This document shows positions 6,578 to 11,747 of a stretch of DNA of 23,699 nucleotides, piece after piece. The position numbers and the translations under genes were made by a program. The stretch is from a virus: the IMG/VR virus record IMGVR_UViG_3300027782_000365, positions 1 through 23,699 of that record. The stretch is one strand, 5' to 3'. The notes beneath the pieces were generated by a model. The model worked only from the letters and a program-made list of their open reading frames with translations, ran no database searches and was not told the DNA's origin. How positions within the stretch are numbered: the first letter of the stretch is position 1; each line of letters opens with the position of its first letter.

Positions 6578-6777
6578 GTCTACACAGAAACTGTGATGAC
6601 TGCGGATCTCCCGAGAGGGAGCACGCAGCTCGTGCAGCAGACAACATTGCCACGCTCCTGATGATGAAAGAAGTTGCCGCTTCACTTCCACAGGACTATG
6701 CGGAGACGTTAGAACAAATTCTTATTGACTGGCGAACTCACACTCTTCCTACATGCGACCCCAGCGCAATAACGTAA
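6574..6777 (+). CDS. Small Cys-containing protein (67 aa)
   Basis: It starts with TTG in a TTGA overlap with the upstream stop, so it is probably coupled. CDDCGSPEREH near the N-terminus is zinc-binding-like, but no second CxxC follows, so a complete ribbon is not evident. The rest is helical (DNIATLLMMKEVAASL). The unusual start codon lowers confidence slightly. Confidence 0.65.
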   Translation: MSLHRNCDDCGSPEREHAARAADNIATLLMMKEVAASLPQDYAETLEQILIDWRTHTLPTCDPSAIT

Positions 6778-6778
6778 A

Positions 6779-6794
6779 GCTCCTTCAAGGGAGC
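6779..6794 (+). terminator. Short hairpin after the 6574 gene
   Basis: GCTCC (6779-6783) pairs with GGAGC (6790-6794) across a short loop, immediately after the stop. The 3' arm would contain the RBS of a possible ORF at 6795. Confidence 0.45.
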
Positions 6795-6950
6795 ATGATG
6801 GACGTCTCAGGACGCTACTCGGAAGGCGAGATCGGAACCTTCCGCTTTATCATTGGCTATTACTCCAGGTTCGTCTTGGGTTTACTTCTAAGGCGGAACG
6901 TGTATATAATAGATCAAGCCTCAGCCAAATCGACTGAGGAGACAAAATGA
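6795..6950 (+). CDS. Doubtful small ORF (51 aa), hydrophobic centre
   Basis: An open frame with two ATGs (6795, 6798) and a GGGAG upstream, encoding a hydrophobic middle (FRFIIGYYSRFVLGLLL) and a charged tail. Against it, its RBS lies in a hairpin, its 3' half contains a promoter-like TATAAT (6905) and a leader hairpin for the next gene, and it overlaps that gene's leader. It could be a small membrane peptide or fortuitous. Confidence 0.3.
   Translation: MMDVSGRYSEGEIGTFRFIIGYYSRFVLGLLLRRNVYIIDQASAKSTEETK
6881..6910 (+). promoter_or_regulatory. Conventional -35/-10 promoter candidate
   Basis: TATAAT at 6905-6910, with TTTACT (6881-6886) 18 bp upstream as a plausible -35. It differs from the repeated promoter, lacking the TGA and ATTA flanks. 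The start would be near 6917, serving the gene at 6965. Confidence 0.5.
6919..6939 (+). promoter_or_regulatory. 5' leader hairpin
   Basis: CCTCAG (6919-6924) pairs with CTGAGG (6934-6939) across a 9-nt loop, about 2 nt from the predicted transcript start. Confidence 0.6.
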
Positions 6951-6964
6951 CGAAAGGACAAGTC

Positions 6965-7261
6965 ATGTCCAAGAAACCAACAGCTGTGAAGACAGCTAGC
7001 AAGAAGGTTCTTGTCCAGACGAAGCCTTACACTCGCGTTGAAACTTTACCAACGCTTCCTAAAGGTGTGAAGCTTCCCTCTGGCTACGAACCAGCTTACT
7101 TCCGCAAGCGTAAGACCCTTGCGGTATTGCGTGCGGCAAATCGCTCGCACTACTTGGTCTTCGATATCTCAACAGGTATGAAGACACAGGTAGCCAACAC
7201 CAAGGAAGCATCAAAATTGATGTCTGAATTGCGTCGCGGAAAGAAGAAGCTAGCAGCGTAA
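6965..7261 (+). CDS. Basic hypothetical protein (98 aa)
   Basis: Start chosen at 6965 because ACGAAAGGA (6950-6958) is correctly spaced; an earlier ATG at 6947 overlaps that box. It is strongly basic at both ends (MSKKPTAVKTASKK and LRRGKKKLAA), which suggests nucleic-acid or ribosome association. The centre has YEPAYFRKRKTLAVL. No domain is recognised. Two strong hairpins follow. Confidence 0.82.
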   Translation: MSKKPTAVKTASKKVLVQTKPYTRVETLPTLPKGVKLPSGYEPAYFRKRKTLAVLRAANRSHYLVFDISTGMKTQVANTKEASKLMSELRRGKKKLAA

Positions 7262-7309
7262 ACTAGCTTCTGAAGAGAGCCAGCCTTGGGGAAGTCGCTG
7301 GCTCTCTTC
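7245..7309 (+). terminator. Double hairpin terminator
   Basis: The first stem pairs AGAAGCTAG (7245-7253) with CTAGCTTCT (7263-7271) and has the stop codon in its loop. The second, immediately adjacent, pairs GAAGAGAGCCAGC (7272-7284) with GCTGGCTCTCTTC (7297-7309): 13 perfect pairs. It is followed by a short T-containing tail. Confidence 0.8.
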
Positions 7310-7321
7310 TCCATTTCCGCA

Positions 7322-7334
7322 CCTGATATAATTA
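7322..7334 (+). promoter_or_regulatory. Repeated phage promoter, copy 8
   Basis: Core CCTGATATAATTA, -10 at 7327-7332, start near 7339. It drives the four-gene operon from 7361. Confidence 0.85.
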
Positions 7335-7360
7335 TCCTAACAACGACGAAGGGATACACA

Positions 7361-7543
7361 ATGGCAATCATGCTTACAGATGGAAATGCATTTGCGATTA
7401 TTGGCGCAGGACGCCGAGAGCTAGAGAAGCTTGGACGCGGCGATGAGGTCGCTGCCTTTACTGCGGAGATGACGGCAGGCGATTACGACCACCTACTACA
7501 AACAATGATGAAGTGGTTTCCCGATGTGGACGTGGCAATATGA
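7361..7543 (+). CDS. Conserved phage protein (60 aa)
   Basis: The ATG follows ACGACGAAGGGA. The wording NAFAIIGAGRRELEKLG and AGDYDHLLQTMMKWF matches a short helical family commonly found in actinobacteriophage accessory arms, of unknown role. The stop overlaps the next ATG as ATGA. First gene of an operon with 7540, 7907 and 8106. Confidence 0.85.
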   Translation: MAIMLTDGNAFAIIGAGRRELEKLGRGDEVAAFTAEMTAGDYDHLLQTMMKWFPDVDVAI

Positions 7544-7917
7544 AAACTGCGCTACGCATCAACACTGACTTTACTACCGAGGTTCTTGATCTCAGCTCAA
7601 ACGAGTACAATCAACTGCGTGATGCAGTTGGAGGACTGATTCAACCTGTAGACCTAAAGCCTGATCTTACACTTTGGTGTAACGAGGAAGGTAAGCTCAT
7701 CAATGGCATGGAAGTAAATGTCATCGGCACGCACCTATACGAAAAGTCTTTCGCAATGACGGACGTCATCATGGGCAACATTGTGTTGACCGGTGGCACG
7801 GACGATGAAGGTGAGACGCTTGCACTTCCCTTCCCTTGGCTTGCACAGATCGAAGAGCTTGCTGAACGGCTTCGTAGTGCACGGGCCGGAGAGTCAACGG
7901 TGCACGTTGTCAACTAA
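7540..7917 (+). CDS. DUF3846-like protein (125 aa)
   Basis: It starts in an ATGA overlap. The pattern LTLWCNEEGKLINGMEVN followed by TDVIMGNIVLTGGTDDEGET is typical of DUF3846 proteins of actinobacterial phages and plasmids, whose biochemical role is unknown. The C-terminal helix (WLAQIEELAERLRSAR) is amphipathic. The next gene starts inside its end. Confidence 0.85.
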   Translation: MKTALRINTDFTTEVLDLSSNEYNQLRDAVGGLIQPVDLKPDLTLWCNEEGKLINGMEVNVIGTHLYEKSFAMTDVIMGNIVLTGGTDDEGETLALPFPWLAQIEELAERLRSARAGESTVHVVN

Positions 7918-8101
7918 AAAGAAGAATGCATCGGCGGGCATCTGGGAGATCCGCGATGTTTACACGGGCGAGAAGATTAGTCGGTTTCGTGCAAGACGGC
8001 AAGCTGATGTTACACGGTATTTGCAGATGGCTCACATTGGGCTTGGTAGACCGCTTACAGATTTTGAGGCGGTATTCATAACGGAGTGGGATGGAGCGTA
8101 A
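7907..8101 (+). CDS. Hypothetical basic protein (64 aa)
   Basis: The best start is TTG at 7907, overlapping the upstream gene by 11 nt; no ATG is available near the conserved-looking start STKKKNASAGIWEIRDVYTG. A short alpha/beta protein with RFRARRQADVTRYL. No family is recognised. The weak start makes the exact N-terminus uncertain. Confidence 0.68.
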   Translation: MSTKKKNASAGIWEIRDVYTGEKISRFRARRQADVTRYLQMAHIGLGRPLTDFEAVFITEWDGA

Positions 8102-8105
8102 CGGC

Positions 8106-8348
8106 ATGGTTGAAGAAATAACAACGGTATTAGATCAGCCTCAGCTACTGGCAACGGACCGGTGTGACAGATGTGGCTCGCAGGCACAGGTACGTGCCAC
8201 AATGTTGACGGGCATGCTTTTATTCTGTGGTCATCACGCTCGTAGACACTCGTCAGCTCTATCGAATCAAGCAGCTACGATTTACGACCCCAACGATAGC
8301 ATGGTGTCATACGCATACTTGATGACGGGCGTCATAAAACCTACCTGA
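8106..8348 (+). CDS. DUF7455-like zinc ribbon (80 aa)
   Basis: The ATG at 8106 has GGAG eight bases upstream; ATG 8091, overlapping the previous gene, is an alternative. The motif CDRCGSQAQVRATM..LLFCGHHARRH, with ligands C20, C23, C41 and H44, is characteristic of the DUF7455 family, widespread in actinobacteria and their phages. The role is unknown, probably RNA, ribosome or RNA-polymerase binding. The stop TGA (8346-8348) lies in the next promoter. Confidence 0.85.
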   Translation: MVEEITTVLDQPQLLATDRCDRCGSQAQVRATMLTGMLLFCGHHARRHSSALSNQAATIYDPNDSMVSYAYLMTGVIKPT

Positions 8349-8356
8349 TATAATTG
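8344..8356 (+). promoter_or_regulatory. Repeated phage promoter, copy 9 (drives a leaderless gene)
   Basis: Core CCTGATATAATTG with -10 at 8349-8354. The next ATG (8361) is at the predicted transcript start, seven bases after the -10, with no RBS between. Confidence 0.85.
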
Positions 8357-8360
8357 CTCC

Positions 8361-8522
8361 ATGAAACGTAAACCGCTGTCTTTCTTATACGTTCGTGGAA
8401 CCGGAACAGGACCAACGAGCTTGAATCAGCATGCCCAAATCTTCTCGCATAAGGCAACAAAAAGAAATCGTGATAGGACGTCGATGAGACGTAAGGCGAT
8501 TGATGAGTCAAAAGACTCGTAA
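8361..8522 (+). CDS. Basic small protein (53 aa), apparently leaderless
   Basis: The ATG lies exactly where transcription from the promoter at 8344 should begin, and no SD is possible. It is very basic (KRKPLSF, KATKRNRDRTSMRRKA), suggesting nucleic-acid binding. Its 3' end contains a GAGTC-aaaa-GACTC hairpin (8505-8518). No family is recognised. Support is the uninterrupted frame between two promoters and the precise spacing. Confidence 0.62.
   Translation: MKRKPLSFLYVRGTGTGPTSLNQHAQIFSHKATKRNRDRTSMRRKAIDESKDS
8505..8518 (+). terminator. Short hairpin in the 3' end of the 8361 gene
   Basis: GAGTC-aaaa-GACTC, extendable by an A-T and a G-U pair, ends just before the stop codon. Weak terminator or stabiliser candidate. 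Confidence 0.4.
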
Positions 8523-8527
8523 ACCTA

Positions 8528-8540
8528 CCTGATATAATTA
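8528..8540 (+). promoter_or_regulatory. Repeated phage promoter, copy 10
   Basis: Core CCTGATATAATTA, -10 at 8533-8538, start near 8545. It drives the gene at 8566. Confidence 0.85.
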
Positions 8541-8565
8541 GCCTTACAATGACGAAAGGAACCCT

Positions 8566-8751
8566 ATGGACGAGAAAGAAGACATAGTAATCTATGACTC
8601 ATCTCTAACCACAGATCAGTTGAGACTGATGTGGGGTAATGGAGATGAAGAAAGTTTCGTGGAATACACGAAAGAAGAAATCGACCAATTGGCTGAAGAC
8701 ATCAATGATGCAATTCACCAGGTCATCGAAGACTTTCTAAATCACAGATAA
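8566..8751 (+). CDS. Acidic hypothetical protein (61 aa)
   Basis: The ATG follows TGACGAAAGGAACCCT. It is highly acidic, with a long C-terminal helix (YTKEEIDQLAEDINDAIHQV). The charge and size are compatible with a DNA mimic or small inhibitor, but no family is recognised and this is speculation. A monocistronic cassette ending in a hairpin. Confidence 0.72.
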   Translation: MDEKEDIVIYDSSLTTDQLRLMWGNGDEESFVEYTKEEIDQLAEDINDAIHQVIEDFLNHR

Positions 8752-8763
8752 TCGTAGCAAGGT

Positions 8764-8780
8764 TTAGAGCGGCGCTCTAA
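8764..8780 (+). terminator. Compact hairpin terminator
   Basis: TTAGAGC (8764-8770), a GGC loop, and GCTCTAA (8774-8780); a further AGG/CCT pairing outside is possible. It lies between the 8566 gene and promoter copy 11. Confidence 0.6.
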
Positions 8781-8786
8781 TTCCTG

Positions 8787-8799
8787 CCTGATATAATTG
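8787..8799 (+). promoter_or_regulatory. Repeated phage promoter, copy 11
   Basis: Core CCTGATATAATTG, -10 at 8792-8797, start near 8804. It drives 8834. The leader lacks the usual ACGAAAGGA box and has GGAG (8825-8828) partly inside a CCAAT-gg-ATTGG hairpin. Confidence 0.82.
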
Positions 8800-8833
8800 A
8801 CTCTAACGAACCACCCAATGGATTGGAGTCCAA

Positions 8834-9118
8834 ATGCACAACGAACACGCAAAGGCTTACCAAAACTTCACTCTCCTCACTGCGGTTGCCGCAGGGAACG
8901 AGTGGACGATAGCAGAATCAAATAAGCTAAGAGATATGCGAAAAGCTGGAGTCCCAGTCTCTGAGGCTGCCATAATTCTTGGTCGCACGTTCTACGCGGT
9001 ACAAACGTACCTTGCGGCTAATGGGCTAACAAAAGCTCGCAAACATCCACAAACCACCAAAACAATTACTACCTGCTCTAACTGCAATTTGACTCACACC
9101 TACGCGTGTGAGTTTTAG
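8834..9118 (+). CDS. HTH/SANT-like DNA-binding protein with C-terminal Cys cluster (94 aa)
   Basis: Residues 23-60 (EWTIAESNKLRDMRKAG.PVSEAAIILGRTFYAVQTYL) form a Myb/SANT-like helix-turn-helix: W, a run of acidic and basic helix residues, then SEAAIILGR as the turn and recognition helix. The C-terminus carries CSNCNLTHTYACEF (C81, C84, H88, C92), a possible zinc site. Likely a small DNA-binding regulator. A terminator hairpin overlaps its last codons. Confidence 0.82.
   Translation: MHNEHAKAYQNFTLLTAVAAGNEWTIAESNKLRDMRKAGVPVSEAAIILGRTFYAVQTYLAANGLTKARKHPQTTKTITTCSNCNLTHTYACEF
9092..9118 (+). terminator. Terminator overlapping the 3' end of the 8834 gene
   Basis: ACTCACAC (9092-9099) pairs with GTGTGAGT (9106-9113), ending in TTTT around 9113-9116. 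It is encoded inside the last codons of the gene. Confidence 0.7.
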
Positions 9119-9139
9119 CAGAGAGGTTGAAAAAACCTT

Positions 9140-9152
9140 CCTGATATAATTA
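9140..9152 (+). promoter_or_regulatory. Repeated phage promoter, copy 12
   Basis: Core CCTGATATAATTA, -10 at 9145-9150, start near 9157. It drives 9205. Its leader (TAACAACTTAATA) is nearly repeated after promoter copy 17. Confidence 0.85.
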
Positions 9153-9204
9153 TCCTAACAACTTAATATCGAACCCAACGACGCAAGACGAAAGGAAAAC
9201 CCAA

Positions 9205-9447
9205 ATGCAAAAGAAATGGTGTTTACTAAAAACCAGTGATGGTGAACGCGGTACCAATGGCAAGCAAAAAGTCTACGAAGTAATCGTAGATGGCTCAAAG
9301 GTAATCACAGTGTGGGGAATGGCTGAGAAGACTCAGCGCCAGACTGCGGTAAAGCAAGTGTACAGTGAATCGTATGCTCGCCAGCTCGCCTTCATCAAAG
9401 TCCAGGAAAAGCTGGATAAGGGATACGAGCTAGCCTACGCCGTATAA
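9205..9447 (+). CDS. WGR-like domain protein (80 aa)
   Basis: The ATG follows GACGAAAGGAAAACCCAA. The pattern VITVWGMAEKTQRQ (W37, G38, M39) and a C-terminal AFIKVQEKLDKGYELA match the layout of WGR-type domains, with Met in place of the eponymous Arg. WGR domains are found in PARPs and bacterial proteins and are thought to bind nucleic acids or proteins. The stand-alone size fits a single domain. Two terminators follow. Confidence 0.72.
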   Translation: MQKKWCLLKTSDGERGTNGKQKVYEVIVDGSKVITVWGMAEKTQRQTAVKQVYSESYARQLAFIKVQEKLDKGYELAYAV

Positions 9448-9458
9448 CTAAATAGAGT

Positions 9459-9486
9459 TCCGCGCTGTACTCCAATCCAGCGCGGA
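9459..9486 (+). terminator. Hairpin after the 9205 gene
   Basis: TCCGCGCTG (9459-9467) pairs with CAGCGCGGA (9478-9486), 9 perfect pairs, immediately followed by a second hairpin. Confidence 0.7.
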
Positions 9487-9488
9487 CG

Positions 9489-9523
9489 CCGGAGCTCTCG
9501 GATACTGGGAGCTCCGGTTTTTC
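9489..9523 (+). terminator. Strong rho-independent terminator
   Basis: CCGGAGCTC (9489-9497) pairs with GAGCTCCGG (9509-9517), followed by TTTTTC. It sits directly upstream of the compositionally different cassette starting at 9535. Confidence 0.9.
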
Positions 9524-9538
9524 TTGTCAAAAACTTGA

Positions 9539-9551
9539 CATGATATAATTA
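9539..9551 (+). promoter_or_regulatory. Repeated phage promoter, copy 13 (variant CATG)
   Basis: CATGATATAATTA, -10 at 9544-9549, preceded directly by TTGA. The string CTTGACATGATATAATTA recurs at copy 15. The TTGACA is too close to be a -35. It drives 9596. Confidence 0.82.
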
Positions 9552-9555
9552 ACAC

Positions 9556-9582
9556 ATAACGAAATACGTTATACGCATAACG
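9556..9582. promoter_or_regulatory. Three alternating half-sites, operator candidate
   Basis: ATAACG (9556-9561), CGTTAT (9567-9572) and ATAACG (9577-9582) lie within the leader, forming two overlapping inverted repeats. They could bind a repressor or form alternative short hairpins near the transcript start. Confidence 0.5.
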
Positions 9583-9595
9583 AATCGAGCCCACT

Positions 9596-9970
9596 ATGCA
9601 AAACGCAAACGATTTTATAAACGACAAAAACTGCTACGACTACCCACAACTTGCTTTCTCGCCAACATCGCGCGTCAATCTTAACGAGCCATTCTCCGTC
9701 GCCGTCGCTCTGCAATTTCTTGCCGAACGCTTCCCTGACACGCCGATTACACTCGTCGCTACAATCCGTGCCGGCTACAACGACTATCAAATCTTGAACA
9801 TCCCTGCCGAACATCTTGACCACTTCATCGGCCATTCTGGCTTCGACGAATTCGACAATACCGACGACAACTTCATCACAATCGAAAATAACGTCTACGC
9901 TCTTTACACTGCCTTCGCCGAACTTTCGCACAACCTCGATTCTCCAATCGACGTCGACACCTTCTACTAA
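9596..9970 (+). CDS. Hypothetical protein (124 aa) of an atypical-composition cassette
   Basis: The coding strand is C-rich and G-poor (positions 9841-9900 contain 18 C and 8 G). The leader AACGAATCGAGCCCA replaces the usual ACGAAAGGA box, so no strong SD is present. It is acidic in its second half (HLDHFIGHSGFDEFDNTDDN). No domain is recognised. First of three similar-looking genes, each with its own variant promoter. A long antisense frame over it is a by-product of the GAC-rich codons. Confidence 0.78.
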   Translation: MQNANDFINDKNCYDYPQLAFSPTSRVNLNEPFSVAVALQFLAERFPDTPITLVATIRAGYNDYQILNIPAEHLDHFIGHSGFDEFDNTDDNFITIENNVYALYTAFAELSHNLDSPIDVDTFY

Positions 9971-9980
9971 TCACTCGCAC

Positions 9981-10009
9981 TGCGCGGCCTCTGCTCTGCA
10001 TGCCGCGCA
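9981..10009 (+). terminator. Hairpin after the 9596 gene
   Basis: TGCGCGGC (9981-9988) pairs with GCCGCGCA (10002-10009). No T-tract follows. Confidence 0.6.
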
Positions 10010-10028
10010 CCTGCGCTTGAAAATCTTA

Positions 10029-10041
10029 TACGATATAATTA
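10029..10041 (+). promoter_or_regulatory. Repeated phage promoter, copy 14 (variant TACG)
   Basis: TACGATATAATTA, -10 at 10034-10039; the extended TG is replaced by CG. It drives 10074 through the shared AACGAATCGAGCCCA leader. Confidence 0.75.
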
Positions 10042-10073
10042 CCTTATAAACCCACTAACGAATCGAGCCCATC

Positions 10074-10346
10074 ATGACAACGACACAAACAAACACCCAC
10101 AATCGTCACTACGACTCATACATCGAAATCGAATTCACTACTGACTATGCCGACGACATCTGGACTTCTGACTTCGAATACTTTTCAATGCTCGTCGCCA
10201 AAACAAACTCAACTGGCATCACCTGCGAATCCTGCACTGCCGACTTCAATCTCGCTACGCCGTTCTACAAAATCGACAACTCTGTCGCATTCTGTCTTTC
10301 GCACATTCCTGCGCCGCTTCTCAACGAAATCACTCTGGCCTTATAA
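10074..10346 (+). CDS. Zinc-ribbon-like protein (90 aa) of the atypical cassette
   Basis: Ligand pattern CESC (51-54) and CLSH (74-77), a CxxC...CxxH ribbon spaced like the DUF7455-type protein at 8106. The C-terminus CLSHIPAPLLNEITLAL resembles CLSHQPQALRDFIAAL at the end of the protein at 10394, so the two are probably paralogues. Same C-rich coding strand and AACGAATCGAGCCCA leader as 9596. Function unknown. Confidence 0.8.
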   Translation: MTTTQTNTHNRHYDSYIEIEFTTDYADDIWTSDFEYFSMLVAKTNSTGITCESCTADFNLATPFYKIDNSVAFCLSHIPAPLLNEITLAL

Positions 10347-10353
10347 ATCTTGA

Positions 10354-10366
10354 CATGATATAATTA
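10354..10366 (+). promoter_or_regulatory. Repeated phage promoter, copy 15 (variant CATG)
   Basis: CATGATATAATTA, -10 at 10359-10364, with the same CTTGA prefix as copy 13. It starts 8 nt after the upstream stop and drives 10394. Confidence 0.82.
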
Positions 10367-10393
10367 GCTCACCACTACGAATTGGAGACTGAC

Positions 10394-10669
10394 ATGACAC
10401 AAATCAAAATCATCAAAAAAACTGACGACACGCTTACTCTCGAAATCGACCCACTTGTTTTCGACGACACTGACGCTGCCGACGACAACGAACTCTACAA
10501 CGTCGAAATCAACTTTGCCGACGACGACTTCGACTGCGAACACGACGACTGCGTCGAACCATCGCTGCCGTCCATCTCGTTCCTCGACATGTCTCCCGTC
10601 CAATCCATCATGACTAACTGCCTGTCGCACCAGCCTCAAGCTCTACGCGACTTCATCGCGGCCTTATAA
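10394..10669 (+). CDS. Very acidic protein (91 aa), diverged paralogue of 10074
   Basis: Start at ATG 10394, with GGAG (10384-10387) correctly spaced. It is extremely Asp-rich in the middle (FDDTDAADDNELYN, FADDDFDCEHDDC). The first Cys pair of its neighbour is altered (C48/C53) while CLSH (76-79) is kept, so the zinc site may be degraded. Same C-rich coding strand as 9596 and 10074. The charge would also suit a DNA mimic, which is speculation. Confidence 0.78.
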   Translation: MTQIKIIKKTDDTLTLEIDPLVFDDTDAADDNELYNVEINFADDDFDCEHDDCVEPSLPSISFLDMSPVQSIMTNCLSHQPQALRDFIAAL

Positions 10670-10676
10670 AATCCCG

Positions 10677-10689
10677 CCTGATATAATTA
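10677..10689 (+). promoter_or_regulatory. Repeated phage promoter, copy 16 (drives an RNA)
   Basis: Core CCTGATATAATTA, -10 at 10682-10687, start near 10694. No gene with an RBS follows for 200 nt; the transcript begins at the closing helix of a structured RNA. Confidence 0.85.
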
Positions 10690-10694
10690 TCCTA

Positions 10695-10777
10695 ATACGC
10701 GGGGACAGTCGCTGGCCAAACGAAAGACTCGACACCTGCAGGGGTCCGAAACAATACGACGCCCGCGTATCTATTTT
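10695..10777 (+). ncRNA. Promoter-driven small structured RNA (about 83 nt)
   Basis: The predicted transcript starts at or next to ATACGCGGG (10695-10703), which pairs perfectly with CCCGCGTAT (10762-10770), followed after two bases by TTTTTT. The 5' and 3' ends therefore close in a 9-bp helix that doubles as a terminator. Internal pairs include GGAC (10703-10706) with GTCC (10744-10747) and GTCG (10708-10711) with CGAC (10730-10733). There is no usable ORF or RBS. It has its own copy of the phage promoter. It is not a tRNA, because no anticodon or T-arm is found. A regulatory sRNA or RNA decoy is possible. Confidence 0.72.
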
Positions 10778-10800
10778 TTAGCGTGCGATGGTGGGCAGAA

Positions 10801-10837
10801 GGGAGAGGGTTGTGGGACCCTCTCTCTTCCTTCCTTT
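10801..10837 (+). terminator. Rho-independent terminator
   Basis: GGGAGAGGGT (10801-10810) pairs with ACCCTCTCTC (10817-10826), 10 pairs including one G-U, then a pyrimidine/T-rich tail. It insulates the sRNA unit from the next promoter. Confidence 0.8.
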
Positions 10838-10843
10838 TTCCTA

Positions 10844-10856
10844 TATGATATAATTA
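10844..10856 (+). promoter_or_regulatory. Repeated phage promoter, copy 17 (variant TATG)
   Basis: TATGATATAATTA, -10 at 10849-10854, start near 10861. It drives 10895. The leader shares TAACAACTTAATA with copy 12. Confidence 0.82.
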
Positions 10857-10894
10857 TCTTAACAACTTAATACAACCCACAAACAAAGGACAAA

Positions 10895-11374
10895 ATGATG
10901 AATCAACAAACACCATCAGAAGTATTCCACCAAGTATTCAAAGATCACCCAGGCAAACCTTTCTCAGAGATCTACTTCAACATCTTCGGACACCAAGATG
11001 ATGCGGACAAGGGTGGTCTCACAGATATCCTAGATAAGAACAAAGTTCAGTTGTGGCACCCTTCACTACCTCAAGACAAAGCAGTGATAGTGGCTATGTA
11101 TGAACATCAGGCATTCATCCTCAGATACCCAGATAACACCTACCACCACCTAGATATCGGTGGTTATTGGACAGATGAAACCACAGGTCAAGAGTACCTT
11201 TACCCAGAAGCAATGAATGATGATGAAGACCTATCCTTAGGTCTCCTCCGAGATATCCTAGATTCAGAAAGTGTATTCTGGGCATATGGTCTCATCACAG
11301 ATGAAGATACCCAGGACAGAATCCACAGCGGTGAGTTTAATGAATTGAAGGAAACCCTTCCAATAAATGAATAA
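10895..11374 (+). CDS. Hypothetical acidic protein (159 aa)
   Basis: Two adjacent ATGs (10895, 10898) follow AAAGGACAAA; either could initiate. The protein is acidic, with aromatic-rich beta-like segments (AVIVAMYEHQAFILRYPDNTYHH) and a Gly/Trp stretch (LDIGGYWTDETTGQEYLYP). No family is recognised. It is monocistronic, enclosed by its own promoter and an 11-bp hairpin. Confidence 0.82.
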   Translation: MMNQQTPSEVFHQVFKDHPGKPFSEIYFNIFGHQDDADKGGLTDILDKNKVQLWHPSLPQDKAVIVAMYEHQAFILRYPDNTYHHLDIGGYWTDETTGQEYLYPEAMNDDEDLSLGLLRDILDSESVFWAYGLITDEDTQDRIHSGEFNELKETLPINE

Positions 11375-11386
11375 GTAGAAGTTGCG

Positions 11387-11412
11387 GGTACCCTACTCAC
11401 AAGTAGGGTACC
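11387..11412 (+). terminator. Perfect 11-bp hairpin
   Basis: GGTACCCTACT, loop CACA, AGTAGGGTACC; an outer GTTG/CAAC pair may extend it. No T-tract, so it may act as an mRNA 3'-end stabiliser. Confidence 0.7.
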
Positions 11413-11425
11413 TTCAACATACCTA

Positions 11426-11438
11426 CCTGATATAATTA
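11426..11438 (+). promoter_or_regulatory. Repeated phage promoter, copy 18
   Basis: Core CCTGATATAATTA, -10 at 11431-11436, start near 11443. It drives the four-gene operon 11464-12779. Confidence 0.85.
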
Positions 11439-11463
11439 TCCCATAACGACGAAAGGACAAATC

Positions 11464-11730
11464 ATGGCAAGCAACTACCCACCAGGCGTCACAGGATTTG
11501 AACCCCAGATTGCGGGTTACGACTCAAGTGAAGACATCGACCATCGCGAGGCATCATGCCAAAACGACGAGTGTGCTGAGTTTGATATTACAGAAGAACG
11601 CGAAATCGTTCTAACAAAAGAGTACGGAAGCCACAACGTGGTCTTCGAGTACTGGACTTACAAGTGTCCCACTTGTGGTACTAGCGCGGACTTCGAGCGC
11701 GAGTACGAAGATGATGGATACGATGGATAG
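11464..11730 (+). CDS. Zinc-ribbon protein (88 aa)
   Basis: The ATG follows ACGACGAAAGGACAAATC. The N-terminus NYPPGVTGFEPQIAG resembles a family widespread in actinobacteriophages. Ligands C32 and C37 with CPTC (68-71) form a split zinc ribbon around a charged beta hairpin. The C-terminus is very acidic. Function unknown. Confidence 0.85.
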   Translation: MASNYPPGVTGFEPQIAGYDSSEDIDHREASCQNDECAEFDITEEREIVLTKEYGSHNVVFEYWTYKCPTCGTSADFEREYEDDGYDG

Positions 11731-11747
11731 GTGGAAAGGAACACACT

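Noticed and set aside
9535-9540. TTGACA before promoter copies 13 and 15 as a -35 box
   Set aside because: It ends only three bases before TATAAT, far too close for a 17-bp spacer. It is a shared flank, not a -35.
9569-9931. Long minus-strand ORF (120 codons) over the 9596 gene, and a similar one at 10364-10639
   Set aside because: The plus strand has promoters, in-register starts and related protein tails. The antisense frames arise from repeated GAC/GTC codons and produce Val-rich, low-complexity sequences.
10695-10777. tRNA gene
   Set aside because: No anticodon arm, T-arm or 3' acceptor structure; the 3' end is a T6 terminator.
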